A stretch of 64,000 nucleotides of DNA, from NCBI GenBank assembly GCA_036961355.1, contig JBALVL010000018.1, positions 28,208-92,207 of the forward strand, given 5' to 3'. Of the stretch, positions 8,726 to 18,161 are shown in pieces; positions within the stretch are counted from its first letter, which is position 1, and each line of letters begins with the position of its first letter. Under the pieces are notes generated by a model, which saw only the letters and a list, made by a program, of their open reading frames with translations, was not told the DNA's origin and made no database searches. The position numbers were made by a program, and so were the translations under genes. Source of the stretch: Motiliproteus sp036961355 (GTDB lineage: Bacteria; Pseudomonadota; Gammaproteobacteria; Pseudomonadales; Balneatricaceae).

Positions 8726-10588
8726 TTAACCTGCCAAACCGGTCAGGTTGAGATATAGCTTGGGGAGCAGCATCGGAAGCCGGTCAGGGTCATTAACCAC
8801 CGCAAAGCCCTGGTCACCGAAAAGGTAGGGTAGATAGTCATTACCCTGATCATCGATAGTTACGCAGAACGGTTGTAACCCGGCCTGTTTGGCTTGTTGC
8901 ACTGCACGCCGGGTATCTTCGATACCATAGCGCCCTTCGTAACGGTCGATATCATTGGGCTTACCGTCAGACAGAATCAGCAGCAGTCGTTGCTGCGCTT
9001 TTTGCTGCTGTAAAATCTCGGTAGATTGGCGGATCGCAGCGCCCATACGGGTATAAAAGCCGGGTTTTACCGCTAAAATCCGGCCCCGTGCTTCATCACC
9101 GTAAGGCTCGTTAAAGTTCTTCAACATCTGATAACGAACCTGCTTATTCTTGATCGACGAGAAACCGTAGATCGCAAACGGATCACCGCTGCCCGATAAC
9201 GCTTCGGCAAACAACACCATGGTGTCGCGAATCATATCGATCACCCGCCGGTGCTCTCCATCCACAACTTTGTCAGCGTCCTGGCCCAAGCCGGCTTCGG
9301 TCGACATCGACAGGTCTGACAACAACAGGCAAGCTAAGTCACGCTGCGGATTATTACGGCAGCGGTAAAAATTCTGACTGGCCGACGGCTGACCCGAGTG
9401 CTCGGTTTGACTCTTGTGTTCCAGCCAGGCGTCGATATCGATCTCATCGCCAAAAGGTTGCTTACGCTGCCAGCTTTTTTGTGGCTGCAGTTGGCTAAAC
9501 CGGTTCTTCAGCGCCCGCGCTTGCGGCCGTATCGCTTCAGGGATAGGTTGAGGCAATGCGGTATCGGCCAGCATCGGTTGCAACAGGCAATAATCCTCGA
9601 TCATCTTCTGCTGGCGGTAATCCCACTCCGGTAACTTGATCCCCTCACCCAGCGGCAGGTCGTCGTACATCGGTGCAGGCAGGTCAAGATCAAACTTGAT
9701 CCGGGCCGAACCGGCACGGCGCTTGCGAGACAACGTGATGACATCGAGATCATCGGCGGCCGATTCTAGATCCTCATCCAGATTTTCCTCCTGGGGGCGA
9801 TCCAAGTCGACGTTCTCGGCCCAACTAAACAAGCACTCTAATTTGAACACCAACAGTCCATCGGTCTTCTTGGCATCGTCAAAACGCTCGGCACTCTTAC
9901 GACTGCCCTTGAGGCTTTGCTCCATTTTGCCGCCGTCACCCTGATCATCGAGATCTTCCTCTGCCTCGACCGAATCCTGACGATGTGGCGACGGATACAG
10001 CCATAGCGGTACCGGGTAAGGTGCACCTTTGGCTTGGGGCAACTCGCTAACGCTGCCTGGCTGCAGGATCGCCTGTTGCACCAAACGCTCACGCTCAGCC
10101 TCGTCGCCTTTCAGCGAGTCCGGATTGGGCCGCAGCGCCACGGTGGCTTCAGCCAGGCGTTGGTAAGTAGACTTCATGCCTGGGCGCTGACTTAGCAACA
10201 GCAGTGTTGCCTGCTGGTTATCACGCAGAAAATGATTGACCTGGGGTAATTTTGCCGCCAGAGCCGCCAACCAAAAATAGAGCGCTTCGTTGAGTTGGGG
10301 ATCGGTAAAACAGGCTTGTTTAACCGGCAACCGCAGGCTGCGTTCATCCTGCCAACTCACAGCGAAACGGTGATGAGTACCGGCTAGGCGCTGACTCAAG
10401 CGACGCCGGGTCTGAATCAGGCGCTGGTCGGCACCTTCAACGGTCATACCGGCCGGACCACCCAATGCCCGGTAATATGTCGCCAACTGTGCTTGCAACG
10501 GTGCCAACTCAACCTCGGCCGACTCAAAATCGGTATTGGCCTGGCGGCTGATCAATTTGTGCCAAATTTCGCCGACAAATTCTTCCAT
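8726..10588 (-). CDS. norD: NorD, von Willebrand factor A-domain protein for nitric oxide reductase activation
   Basis: 620 residues. The N-terminal two thirds is helical with acidic linkers (EEDLDDQGDG and ENLDEDLESAADDLD). The C-terminal VWA domain carries a complete metal-ion site, DLSMST, and the later LILSDGKPNDID. Length and layout match NorD/CbbO proteins. The gene starts with ATG 10588 and ends 43 nt before norQ, its known ATPase partner. About 280 nt with strong hairpins separate it from norB upstream. Confidence 0.92.
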   Translation of the reverse strand: MEEFVGEIWHKLISRQANTDFESAEVELAPLQAQLATYYRALGGPAGMTVEGADQRLIQTRRRLSQRLAGTHHRFAVSWQDERSLRLPVKQACFTDPQLNEALYFWLAALAAKLPQVNHFLRDNQQATLLLLSQRPGMKSTYQRLAEATVALRPNPDSLKGDEAERERLVQQAILQPGSVSELPQAKGAPYPVPLWLYPSPHRQDSVEAEEDLDDQGDGGKMEQSLKGSRKSAERFDDAKKTDGLLVFKLECLFSWAENVDLDRPQEENLDEDLESAADDLDVITLSRKRRAGSARIKFDLDLPAPMYDDLPLGEGIKLPEWDYRQQKMIEDYCLLQPMLADTALPQPIPEAIRPQARALKNRFSQLQPQKSWQRKQPFGDEIDIDAWLEHKSQTEHSGQPSASQNFYRCRNNPQRDLACLLLSDLSMSTEAGLGQDADKVVDGEHRRVIDMIRDTMVLFAEALSGSGDPFAIYGFSSIKNKQVRYQMLKNFNEPYGDEARGRILAVKPGFYTRMGAAIRQSTEILQQQKAQQRLLLILSDGKPNDIDRYEGRYGIEDTRRAVQQAKQAGLQPFCVTIDDQGNDYLPYLFGDQGFAVVNDPDRLPMLLPKLYLNLTGLAG

Positions 10589-10778
10589 AGGTCACCGTAT
10601 AAACTAATCACTAGGGCGATTAAAAGAGAAAACAACCCACTTTCCGGTCGACACTGTCTTCACTATCGACAGGAAAGCATGCTGATAATTGAAATGGGAA
10701 ATAAAGGAGGCTGAGCCCGACTCTGTTCTATCCGCTCTAAAAGAAGGGGGAGCGGGAGAGCAGAACCGGTTCAACCTA

Positions 10779-10828
10779 GAGCGGTTGTGCCGCTCCGGTC
10801 AGTGGTCAGGCGTGGAACGCCTGGCCAC
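10779..10828 (-). other. Paired intergenic hairpins between norB and norD
   Basis: Two stem-loops lie side by side: GAGCGG (10779-10784) with CCGCTC (10790-10795), and GTGGTCAGGCGT (10802-10813) with ACGCCTGGCCAC (10817-10828), the latter a 12-bp stem with a GGA loop. No T run follows on the minus strand, so this is more likely an mRNA-stabilising or processing structure that lets norCB accumulate over norDQEF than a clean terminator (inference). The rest of 10589-10867 shows no gene. Confidence 0.55.
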
Positions 10829-10867
10829 CAACCGAGCTGCATCAAGTACGACTAAGATCTTGATACG

Positions 10868-12292
10868 TTAGCTACAGCTACCGCAGCAAACCTCTTCTTT
10901 CTTAGCATCCGCAGACTCAGCAACGTGCTGCCCCACAAAGAAGCTAGCAAAGTAAGCGAGCAGTCCAACAAAGAATGTCACACCGAAGCCCAGACGGATC
11001 CAATAGAACGGAACCAGTTTGGCTTGAGTCTGCATGAAGCTCAGCGCCATGCTGTCGTCTGGTAGACGCTGTAGAGCAACCTGGTATGCACCGGCAACGG
11101 TCAACGCCAGGGTAATACCCAACATGCTCAGGCACATGGTCCAGAAAGCAAAACGTTCAACTTTCTGCGCTGATGCAGGGTTACCCTGCGGACGACCACG
11201 CATAATCGGCATCGCGTAAGAGATGATCGTCATACTGATCATCGCGTAAGCACCGAAGAAGGCCAGGTGACCGTGAGCTGCAGTGATCTGCGAACCGTGA
11301 GTAAAGTAGTTCACTGGAGCCAAAGTGTGGATGAAGCCCCACACGCCAGCACCCAGGAATGCCATTACCGCAGTACCCAGAGCCCAGGTAGTGGCGATCT
11401 GATTACCATGATCATGACGACGCTGACGCACCATCCGGAAAGCAAACACCACCATCATGAAGAACGGAATCGGCTCCAGGGCAGAGAAGATCGAGCCCAA
11501 CCACAGCCAGTATTCACCTGGTCCGATCCAGAAGTAATGGTGACCCATACCGATCAGGCCGGAGATAAGCGCCATCGCGATGATGATGTACAACCACTTC
11601 TCGATCACTTCACGGTCAACACCGGTCACTTTGATCAAGGTGAAGGCCAGGATTGCACCTAGGATCAGTTCCCATACACCTTCAACCCACAGATGCACGA
11701 CCCACCACCAGAAGTACTTATCCAGCACCAAGTTCTCAGGATTGTAGAAGGAGAACAGGAAGAACACTGCCAGACCTATTAGACCGGTAATCAGCACCAT
11801 GTTGATAACCGTCTTACGGCCTTTCAAAATGGTCATCCCGATATTGAAGATGAAGCCCAGCACCACGACTACGATACCAATTTTGGTTATCGTCGGCTGC
11901 TCCAGGAACTCGCGTCCCATGGTTGGCAACAGATGGTTGTAGGTCATTTCAGCGAGCTGAGCGTAAGGCACCAGCAGGTAGCCCAGAATCGTAGCAACAC
12001 CAGCTGCCGCGAACACCCAGAACAAAATCTTAGCCAACAAAGGACTATGCAGTTCCCGGTCACATTCTTCGGGAACCAAGTAGTACGAAGCCCCCATAAA
12101 AGCAAACAGCAACCAAACAATCAGCAGGTTGGTGTGAACCATCCGTGCAACGTTGAAGGGCAGATAGGGAAACAGGAAGTCCCCGATGATGTACTGCAAG
12201 CCCATTACCAGTCCAAACAGGATCTGGCCGGCAAACAGTGCTAGCGCGAAGATAAAGTACGGCTTCGCTACCGCTTGAGATTGGAATTTCAT
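10868..12292 (-). CDS. norB: Nitric oxide reductase large subunit NorB (cytochrome-c type)
   Basis: 474 residues and 12 predicted membrane helices, the normal size for cNOR NorB. Haem/FeB ligand regions are visible: HTNLLIVW (helix II), WWWVVHLWVEGVWE (helix VI, with the functional Glu near the FeB His), GHHYFWIG (the HH pair) and THGSQITAAHGHLAFFG (helix X, haem ligands). There is no quinol-oxidising N-terminal extension, so electrons come through NorC. It reduces 2 NO to N2O. It ends in a Cys-rich tail (EEVCCGSCS), which is unusual. norC lies 9 nt upstream in the same transcript. Confidence 0.97.
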   Translation of the reverse strand: MKFQSQAVAKPYFIFALALFAGQILFGLVMGLQYIIGDFLFPYLPFNVARMVHTNLLIVWLLFAFMGASYYLVPEECDRELHSPLLAKILFWVFAAAGVATILGYLLVPYAQLAEMTYNHLLPTMGREFLEQPTITKIGIVVVVLGFIFNIGMTILKGRKTVINMVLITGLIGLAVFFLFSFYNPENLVLDKYFWWWVVHLWVEGVWELILGAILAFTLIKVTGVDREVIEKWLYIIIAMALISGLIGMGHHYFWIGPGEYWLWLGSIFSALEPIPFFMMVVFAFRMVRQRRHDHGNQIATTWALGTAVMAFLGAGVWGFIHTLAPVNYFTHGSQITAAHGHLAFFGAYAMISMTIISYAMPIMRGRPQGNPASAQKVERFAFWTMCLSMLGITLALTVAGAYQVALQRLPDDSMALSFMQTQAKLVPFYWIRLGFGVTFFVGLLAYFASFFVGQHVAESADAKKEEVCCGSCS

Positions 12293-12301
12293 CGTAGCTC
12301 C

Positions 12302-12748
12302 TTATCCTTGCTTGTTAGGCGGCCAGCCATTGTCATCGATACGACTGGTCCAGATCAGGAAGTCAGCCAGCGCATCAACCTCATGTGACTCAAGGTTGAA
12401 CTGAGGCATCTTGCGACGGCCTTCGATCGCCATTGGCTGCATCGCCATCCACGACTGCAGGAACTGCTTGAAGGTGTCCTCGTTGCCCTGACCGTAACGG
12501 TCATAAACGTTGGCCAGTTCCGGTGCGAAGTACGCGCCTTCACCCATCAGGCTGTGGCAGCCGATGCAGTTGTTGTCTTCCCACAAGGATTTGCCTAGCG
12601 CAACCGATTCCGTGATGTTCTCACGGTGATCACGTGAAGGCAGCTCAAGCATGGTGTCGAACGTCAAACCGCAAAGCAGCAGAAAGGTAAACAATCCACC
12701 ACCGTAATAAATGTTACGCGCCATCCCTTTAGTAAAGTTATCAGCCAT
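12302..12748 (-). CDS. norC: Nitric oxide reductase cytochrome c subunit NorC
   Basis: 148 residues. An uncleaved N-terminal membrane helix (about 13-30) is followed by a periplasmic class I cytochrome c domain with one haem site, CIGCH, and a distal Met region (RRKMPQFNL). It is the first gene of the leftward nor operon. Upstream at 12854-12869 is a sigma-54 promoter, with NorR-type sites beyond it. NorC passes electrons from periplasmic donors to NorB. Confidence 0.96.
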   Translation of the reverse strand: MADNFTKGMARNIYYGGGLFTFLLLCGLTFDTMLELPSRDHRENITESVALGKSLWEDNNCIGCHSLMGEGAYFAPELANVYDRYGQGNEDTFKQFLQSWMAMQPMAIEGRRKMPQFNLESHEVDALADFLIWTSRIDDNGWPPNKQG

Positions 12749-12853
12749 GACGCCCCCCTGAAATCCGGACCATCTCCGCCCCTAAAGGCCGGGAAAGTAG
12801 TTGCTGCATAATAGGCTCCTTCGCCTGAATTATTAGTTGTTCAGGTTTTCTAT

Positions 12854-12869
12854 TACAAACTCCGTGCCA
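12854..12869 (-). promoter_or_regulatory. Sigma-54 promoter for norCBDQEF
   Basis: On the minus strand the sequence reads TGGCACG-N4-TTGTA, against the -24/-12 consensus TGGCACG-N4-TTGCW. The one deviation is GT instead of GC at -12. It lies about 105 nt before norC, on the side facing the divergent activator gene, as expected for NorR control. Confidence 0.8.
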
Positions 12870-12908
12870 ACATGTAAAACCTAATAATAACAATGAGATA
12901 AAAACACC

Positions 12909-12947
12909 GTTGTATTTTTAACAACACTGGGTATGATGTCGTTTAAA
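12909..12947. promoter_or_regulatory. Two candidate NorR enhancer sites
   Basis: Two inverted repeats of the form GT-N7-AC are present: GTTGT-N7-ACAAC at 12909-12925 and GT-N7-AC at 12938-12948 (TGTCGTTTAAACA context). They lie about 40-80 nt upstream of the sigma-54 promoter, the usual distance for NorR binding, and close to the norR start. They could therefore also mediate autoregulation. Confidence 0.65.
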
Positions 12948-12963
12948 CAACACGGACATCATA

Positions 12964-14532
12964 ATGACAACTTTTTCTGATACTTTGACCTCTATCGTCA
13001 CCGACCTATCGCGCGACCTACCCGCCGAACAGCGCTACCGCCATCTGCTGGAATCGATTCTGACTCTATTCCCCTGCGATGCAGCCGCCCTGCTTCGACT
13101 TGAGGGCAAACAACTTCGGCCGTTGGCAATCGAAGGGCTTAGCGTCGATACCTTGGGACGGCGCTTCGAGGTTGACGACCATCCCCGGCTGGCCAAGCTT
13201 CTCCACTCACGCAAGCCGATCCGTTTTGAGGCCGACTCACCGCTGCCCGACCCCTACGATGGTTTAGTCAGTGATACCGACATGCAGTTACACGTTCACG
13301 ACTGCATGGGCGCATCGCTCTATATCAACGATCAACCCTGGGGAGTGCTAACCCTTGACGCCATGGATCCAGGCACCTTTGACTCGATCGATCCTGATCA
13401 GCTGGCCACCTTTATCAGCCTTACCGAAGCGACGGTGAAAGCGGCCGATCGCATCGATGCACTGGCTGCTAAAGCGGAACGGCAGCAAGAGTTCACACGG
13501 GCGTTACTGGAACAAAAGGACACCGAGTCCGAGATAATCGGCACCAGCCAAGTAATGGCGACACTCAAGCAAGAGATTACGATCGTCGCACGCTCACACC
13601 TATCGGTACTGGTGCAGGGTGAAACAGGGGTCGGTAAGGAGCTGGTGGCGCGTCAAATCCACTACCAGTCACCACGGGTCGAGCGGCCGCTGGTGCAGAT
13701 CAACTGCGCCGCGCTGCCGGAAAACCTGGCCGAGAGCGAACTGTTCGGCCATGTCAAAGGCGCATTCTCAGGTGCCGGTACCGATCGTGCCGGTAAATTT
13801 GAGATCGCTGACGGTGGTACCTTGTTGCTCGATGAAGTGGGTGAGCTACCCCTAACCATTCAAGCCAAACTGCTACGTGTGCTACAGAGCGGAGAGATCC
13901 AGCGGATTGGTCGCGACCAGTTACTGCAGGTAGATGTTCGAATCGTCGCTGCCACCAACCGCGACCTGCAGGAGGAGGTCAACGCCGGACGTTTTCGTGC
14001 CGACCTGTTCCACCGCCTCAGCGTCTACCCGTTAGCGGTGCCGCCGTTACGCGAGCGGCAACAAGATGTGTTATTGCTGGCTGGTTTTTTTCTGGAAGCC
14101 AACCAACGCCGCTTAGGCGCTCAAGGATTAAGGTTATCCGAAGATGCCAAGCTGACTCTGCTTAGCTACCCTTGGCCCGGTAATGTTCGCGAACTTGGCC
14201 ATCTGCTCAGCCGCGCAGCACTCAAGGCGATCACCAGTCAGGGACGTGACAACCGTACTATCATCATCGGTGCCAGCCATCTCGGGCTCGATCCCAGTGA
14301 TTGGGGAGAAGAAAACCTCACAACAATTGAGTCATCCAACCAGGAAGTGACCCGTATTCCGTACAACCCTGAACTCAACCTCAAACAGGCCACCGAGCAA
14401 TACCAGCGACAACTGATCTCAGACACACTCGATCAACACAAGGGCAACCAGGCATCGGCCGCTCGCCAGCTGGGCGTGCATCGCAGCAATTTCTACCGGC
14501 TGCTGCAACGCTTAGAGATAAAGGAGGGATGA
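12964..14532 (+). CDS. norR: NorR, nitric-oxide-responsive sigma-54-dependent activator
   Basis: 522 residues. An N-terminal GAF domain (about 1-170, the NO-sensing non-haem iron site in NorR) is followed by a AAA+ domain (Walker A GETGVGKELVA; Walker B GTLLLDEVGE) and a Fis-type helix-turn-helix at the C-terminus (NQASAARQLGVHRSNFYRLL). The sigma-54 contact loop reads GAFSGA rather than the usual GAFTGA, a conservative change. The gene is divergent from norC and should activate it when NO binds. Its stop overlaps the start of murI by 4 nt. Confidence 0.94.
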   Translation: MTTFSDTLTSIVTDLSRDLPAEQRYRHLLESILTLFPCDAAALLRLEGKQLRPLAIEGLSVDTLGRRFEVDDHPRLAKLLHSRKPIRFEADSPLPDPYDGLVSDTDMQLHVHDCMGASLYINDQPWGVLTLDAMDPGTFDSIDPDQLATFISLTEATVKAADRIDALAAKAERQQEFTRALLEQKDTESEIIGTSQVMATLKQEITIVARSHLSVLVQGETGVGKELVARQIHYQSPRVERPLVQINCAALPENLAESELFGHVKGAFSGAGTDRAGKFEIADGGTLLLDEVGELPLTIQAKLLRVLQSGEIQRIGRDQLLQVDVRIVAATNRDLQEEVNAGRFRADLFHRLSVYPLAVPPLRERQQDVLLLAGFFLEANQRRLGAQGLRLSEDAKLTLLSYPWPGNVRELGHLLSRAALKAITSQGRDNRTIIIGASHLGLDPSDWGEENLTTIESSNQEVTRIPYNPELNLKQATEQYQRQLISDTLDQHKGNQASAARQLGVHRSNFYRLLQRLEIKEG

Positions 14533-15389
14533 CAGCGCCCATCACGACCAGCGCGCCGATCGGCATTTTTGATTCAGGGGTTGGCGGGCTATCGATCGCC
14601 CACGCCATTCGCCGGCGGCTACCGGCGGAACAACTACTGTATGTGGCGGATCAAGCCTTTGCCCCCTACGGGGTGCAGTCTGCAGCACTGATCAAGCAAC
14701 GCGCCGCTACGGTACTGCAGTTTCTCACCGGGCAAGGCTGCAAGGCGATCGTGATCGCCTGCAACACCGCCACCGTTCATAGCATTGCCGAACTGCGACA
14801 ACAGAACCAATGCCCGATCGTCGGCGTCGAACCGGGGATCAAGCCTGCAGCCTTAAACAGCCGCAATGGCACCATCGGAGTGCTGGCAACTGCGCAAACA
14901 CTCAGCAGCAGCAGTTACCAACAGCTGCTGACCTATTACAGCCCCCAAACCCAAATTCATTCGGTCGCCTGCCCGGCCTTTGTCGAACTGGTCGAAACCG
15001 GCAACCTGAACAGCGACACGACCCGAAAGACCATCGATCGATATCTGCGACCGTTGTTAAGCAGCGGTGTTGACCAGATCGTACTCGGCTGCACCCACTT
15101 CTCGTTTCTCAAAACCGCCATCCATGACTACCTCGATGGACGTGCAGCCCTTATTGATACCGCCACGGCGGTAGCTGCTCAACTGCAGCGCCAACTGACC
15201 GCCAGCGACACACTCAACGACAGTGACGGGCAGCCAGAAGACAGTCGTACCATCCGTTTTATCAGCAGCGACTGCACCGAAGCGGCGGCACTGAGCATCG
15301 GACGACTATGGGGCGAGCCGGTCTGTGTTGACCCGTTTTCCACCTTCAATACTGAAGCAGAAGACAGACCTGAAACGGTCCCCGAATAA
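14529..15389 (+). CDS. murI: Glutamate racemase
   Basis: 286 residues. It shows the family's signatures: FDSGVGGLS near the N-terminus, VIACNTATV with the first catalytic Cys, and LGCTHFSFL with the second. It converts L- to D-glutamate for peptidoglycan. Its ATG lies inside the ATGA overlap with norR, so it is likely translated by coupling with an NO-stress regulator, which is an unusual placement. The C-terminal tail after the racemase fold is somewhat long. Confidence 0.93.
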   Translation: MTAPITTSAPIGIFDSGVGGLSIAHAIRRRLPAEQLLYVADQAFAPYGVQSAALIKQRAATVLQFLTGQGCKAIVIACNTATVHSIAELRQQNQCPIVGVEPGIKPAALNSRNGTIGVLATAQTLSSSSYQQLLTYYSPQTQIHSVACPAFVELVETGNLNSDTTRKTIDRYLRPLLSSGVDQIVLGCTHFSFLKTAIHDYLDGRAALIDTATAVAAQLQRQLTASDTLNDSDGQPEDSRTIRFISSDCTEAAALSIGRLWGEPVCVDPFSTFNTEAEDRPETVPE

Positions 15390-15437
15390 CCAACACCCAT
15401 CAACGTTCAGCAACCCTCAACACTAGCAACAGCCGCT

Positions 15438-15776
15438 TTAATCACGCGTGTCCGACCCATCATTCGCCGCATCGTCATCACAACGATGATCACTATCTGT
15501 ACCCGCAGCAGTCAGGTTGACCGGCCCGGCATCAGCCTGCGCCTGTTTGAGCAGAATCAGCCCTTTTTTACGCTGTGAATGCACCAGATCTATTTTTAGC
15601 TGCAGTTTGTCACGTCGTTGCGAGTCCTGCTCGTGCAGCAGTTCGGCCTGCAATTTCTTCTGCTTCAGCCGCAGCTGTTCCAGCACTTGATGCAACGACT
15701 GCTGTTTGTTAAGGCTAAGACGCAGATCGGCATCAAACAACGCCTTGATCCGTTCGATCAGTTTACGTGTTTTCAC
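15438..15776 (-). CDS. Small coiled-coil protein, unknown function
   Basis: 112 residues. The middle is a strongly charged coiled coil (about residues 20-75, rich in Gln, Lys, Leu and Glu) and the C-terminal tail is acidic and disordered (DSDHRCDDDAANDG). It starts with GTG 15776, preceded by GGAGGG. The GTGA overlap with the stop of the Na/Pi cotransporter gene implies coupled translation, so it probably works with that transporter. I do not recognise a family. Confidence 0.65.
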   Translation of the reverse strand: MKTRKLIERIKALFDADLRLSLNKQQSLHQVLEQLRLKQKKLQAELLHEQDSQRRDKLQLKIDLVHSQRKKGLILLKQAQADAGPVNLTAAGTDSDHRCDDDAANDGSDTRD

Positions 15777-17593
15777 GGTACCCTCCGCGCCTGTTCGGCG
15801 GCTGACAAAATTTCATCAAGTTCGGCATCGTCGAGCGACAGCTCACGCTCGACCGCATTGCGCTGGCGTTTACTTTGACTGAACAGCGTCGTGGCCATCG
15901 CCAACAAACTATCGTGGATGTCGTCAACGTAGCCAGCATCGTTGATCAGCGAACTCCCCATCTCGGGAGTGATCTTGCCGTCGCGGATCAGTCGGTAGTA
16001 GCGTAAATTCTGCCGCTTATCCCACTCCAGCAGCGAAAGCCGAATCTCATCAAGGCTCAACAACGAATGATCATCTACCAAGCCTTGGCGTAACAGCTCC
16101 AGCTGCCGCAACAACAGCGCTATCCGCATCCGCAGCTGGTTGTACTCATGGCGGATCTGGTAATTGTCGGACAACAGATAATGCAGCATATTCTTCTGCA
16201 GGTGTTTGCAGGCTTTGACCGACTCGACAATGCTGCTATTGGCATCACGCAGCCAGTGTAGACTTCCCGACTGGTGCTCTTTCCATGAAAAAGCGGCATC
16301 ACTAATAAACGCAATAATGGCGCTGAACAACGATTTCACCCGGCGCTGGTACAGATCATCGATATTGATCCGGTTAACGCTTCGTTGCGCGGCCAGAGGC
16401 TTCTCCAGCTCAGCCTCGCTCAGCACCAGTGATTTCGACATTCCCAGTCCGGTGATAATAATATCGCGGGCATTGTCATAAACCCGATTGGTCTCCTTGC
16501 GTACAGCCTCAACCGCGGTATCGGGAAACTGCACCGCCGAGGCAACCATATAGCGCGGTTTCGCAATCTCGACCCGCTCCTCCTTGATCAAACGCTCCAG
16601 TAGTAACACCATTTTCTGGATCAACGGCAGCATCAACATCACCCCCAGCAGGTTGAACAGGGTGTGGAACACCGCCAACTTCAAGGTGTAGTCCGTCTCG
16701 CCGATCCCCAGCCACAGACTGATAGCGTCGACCGCATATAATAGCGGTGTAATAAAGACGATCGCCACCAGCCCGGTGAAGACATTAAAGATCAGATGCG
16801 CTCCGGCCAGCCGACGCCCCTGAGCGTTGGATCCCATCGCGCCGATAATAGCGGTGACAGTGGTACCGACATTGGCTCCGATCGCCAGTGCTAATGCATT
16901 CTCATAACTGATCTGCCCTGACGACAGCGCCGTGATAATCAACACCAGAGTTGCGTGGCTGGACTGCATTACAACCGTCGCCAGCACCCCGATCAGGCTG
17001 TACAGGAACAGGCCGGTATAGCCAGACATCGCGTAGGCTGCCAGATCAAAGTTGTCTTTGAAGGCGTCGAAGCCCTCTTTCATGTAGTGAATCCCCAGGA
17101 ACAAGAAGCCGATACCGGTGAGGATGTAACCAATCCCCTTCAGATGGATCGCTTTTTGAAACAGCAGAATGACACCGAATACCACCATCGGCATGGCGTA
17201 CAGCGACAATTTAACCTTGAGGCCAAACCCCGCCACTAGCCAAGCACCGGTCGTGGTGCCCAGATTGGCACCAAAAACAATGCCGATCCCCTCACTCAGG
17301 CCGATCAAGCCGGCGCTCATGAAGGAGATGGTTATCACCGACACCAGCGAACTCGACTGCATCAAAGAGGTGGTCACGATGCCAAAGCTAAGACTTTTCC
17401 AGAGTTTATCGGTTGAACGCTTAAGGACTTTTTCCAACATACCGCCAGAGAACGCGCGAAAGCCCTCCTCAAGCGACAGCATACCGAACAGAAATATCGC
17501 CACACCCGACGCGATTGCAATAAAATCGGGGCTCAGCCAGAAGCTATAGGCCAGCAACACAAAAATAGAGGGCAGTAGGGCTTTACGTAACAT
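15773..17593 (-). CDS. Na+/phosphate cotransporter (NptA/YjbB family) with C-terminal PhoU-like domain
   Basis: 606 residues. The N-terminal half has two inverted Na/Pi-cotransporter repeats with the hallmark QSS motifs, TTSLMQSSSLVSVITIS and VVMQSSHATLVLIIT, each followed by GANLGTT or GANVGTT. The cytoplasmic C-terminal half (from about residue 350) is helical and resembles the PhoU fold found in this family. It probably moves phosphate or a similar anion across the inner membrane. The small coiled-coil gene after it overlaps its stop. Confidence 0.88.
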   Translation of the reverse strand: MLRKALLPSIFVLLAYSFWLSPDFIAIASGVAIFLFGMLSLEEGFRAFSGGMLEKVLKRSTDKLWKSLSFGIVTTSLMQSSSLVSVITISFMSAGLIGLSEGIGIVFGANLGTTTGAWLVAGFGLKVKLSLYAMPMVVFGVILLFQKAIHLKGIGYILTGIGFLFLGIHYMKEGFDAFKDNFDLAAYAMSGYTGLFLYSLIGVLATVVMQSSHATLVLIITALSSGQISYENALALAIGANVGTTVTAIIGAMGSNAQGRRLAGAHLIFNVFTGLVAIVFITPLLYAVDAISLWLGIGETDYTLKLAVFHTLFNLLGVMLMLPLIQKMVLLLERLIKEERVEIAKPRYMVASAVQFPDTAVEAVRKETNRVYDNARDIIITGLGMSKSLVLSEAELEKPLAAQRSVNRINIDDLYQRRVKSLFSAIIAFISDAAFSWKEHQSGSLHWLRDANSSIVESVKACKHLQKNMLHYLLSDNYQIRHEYNQLRMRIALLLRQLELLRQGLVDDHSLLSLDEIRLSLLEWDKRQNLRYYRLIRDGKITPEMGSSLINDAGYVDDIHDSLLAMATTLFSQSKRQRNAVERELSLDDAELDEILSAAEQARRVP

Positions 17594-17717
17594 GGCGGGG
17601 CGATCCTGCGTTTAAATCCTTTAAAACATCCACTCCGATATGGATTCGAATGACCATTGATGCAGTTATGCGCTAAAAAAGCCTGTTTAAGCAACCCCGC
17701 TGCGATAAAATGACCCT

Positions 17718-18089
17718 ATGAAACGATTTTTAATTGGATTTATGCGTGGCTATCAGTGGCTGATCAGCCCGTTGTTGGGTAATAACTGTCGCTATTATCC
17801 CAGCTGTTCGAGCTACTGCATCGAGGCGATCGAGATGCACGGCCCGTTGCGCGGTCTCTACCTGGGAATAAGACGGCTACTGCGCTGCCATCCGTTTACC
17901 GAAGGGGGAATCGATCTGGTTCCCGACGTGACGACGGGCAAAGGCCTCTCTCACCCTAAGGGCAGTCACTGTTGTGGCACTGAGCCACTTATCGAAACTG
18001 ACAGAACCGAAGCCGACAAAACCGAAACTAACAAAGCCGAAACCGACAAGACAGCAACGCCGCCTGCCAATCACCACCCAACAAGTTAG
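17718..18089 (+). CDS. yidD: YidD, membrane protein insertion efficiency factor
   Basis: The first ~75 of 123 residues match YidD closely: RGYQWLISPLLGNNCRYYPS, CSSYCIEAIEMHGPL and LRCHPFTEGGIDLVP. The remaining ~45 residues are a low-complexity charged tail with a DKTETNKAETDKT pattern, longer than in most homologues. YidD sits at the membrane and assists YidC. It usually lies beside rnpA/yidC; here it is detached from that cluster. ATG 17718 follows a weak ribosome site. Confidence 0.92.
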   Translation: MKRFLIGFMRGYQWLISPLLGNNCRYYPSCSSYCIEAIEMHGPLRGLYLGIRRLLRCHPFTEGGIDLVPDVTTGKGLSHPKGSHCCGTEPLIETDRTEADKTETNKAETDKTATPPANHHPTS

Positions 18090-18161
18090 CTGCCGACCTG
18101 CCCCTTGCTCATCCACCGATAATCAGCTGACTTTCCAATCTATCAAGTACCGAGAGACTGA

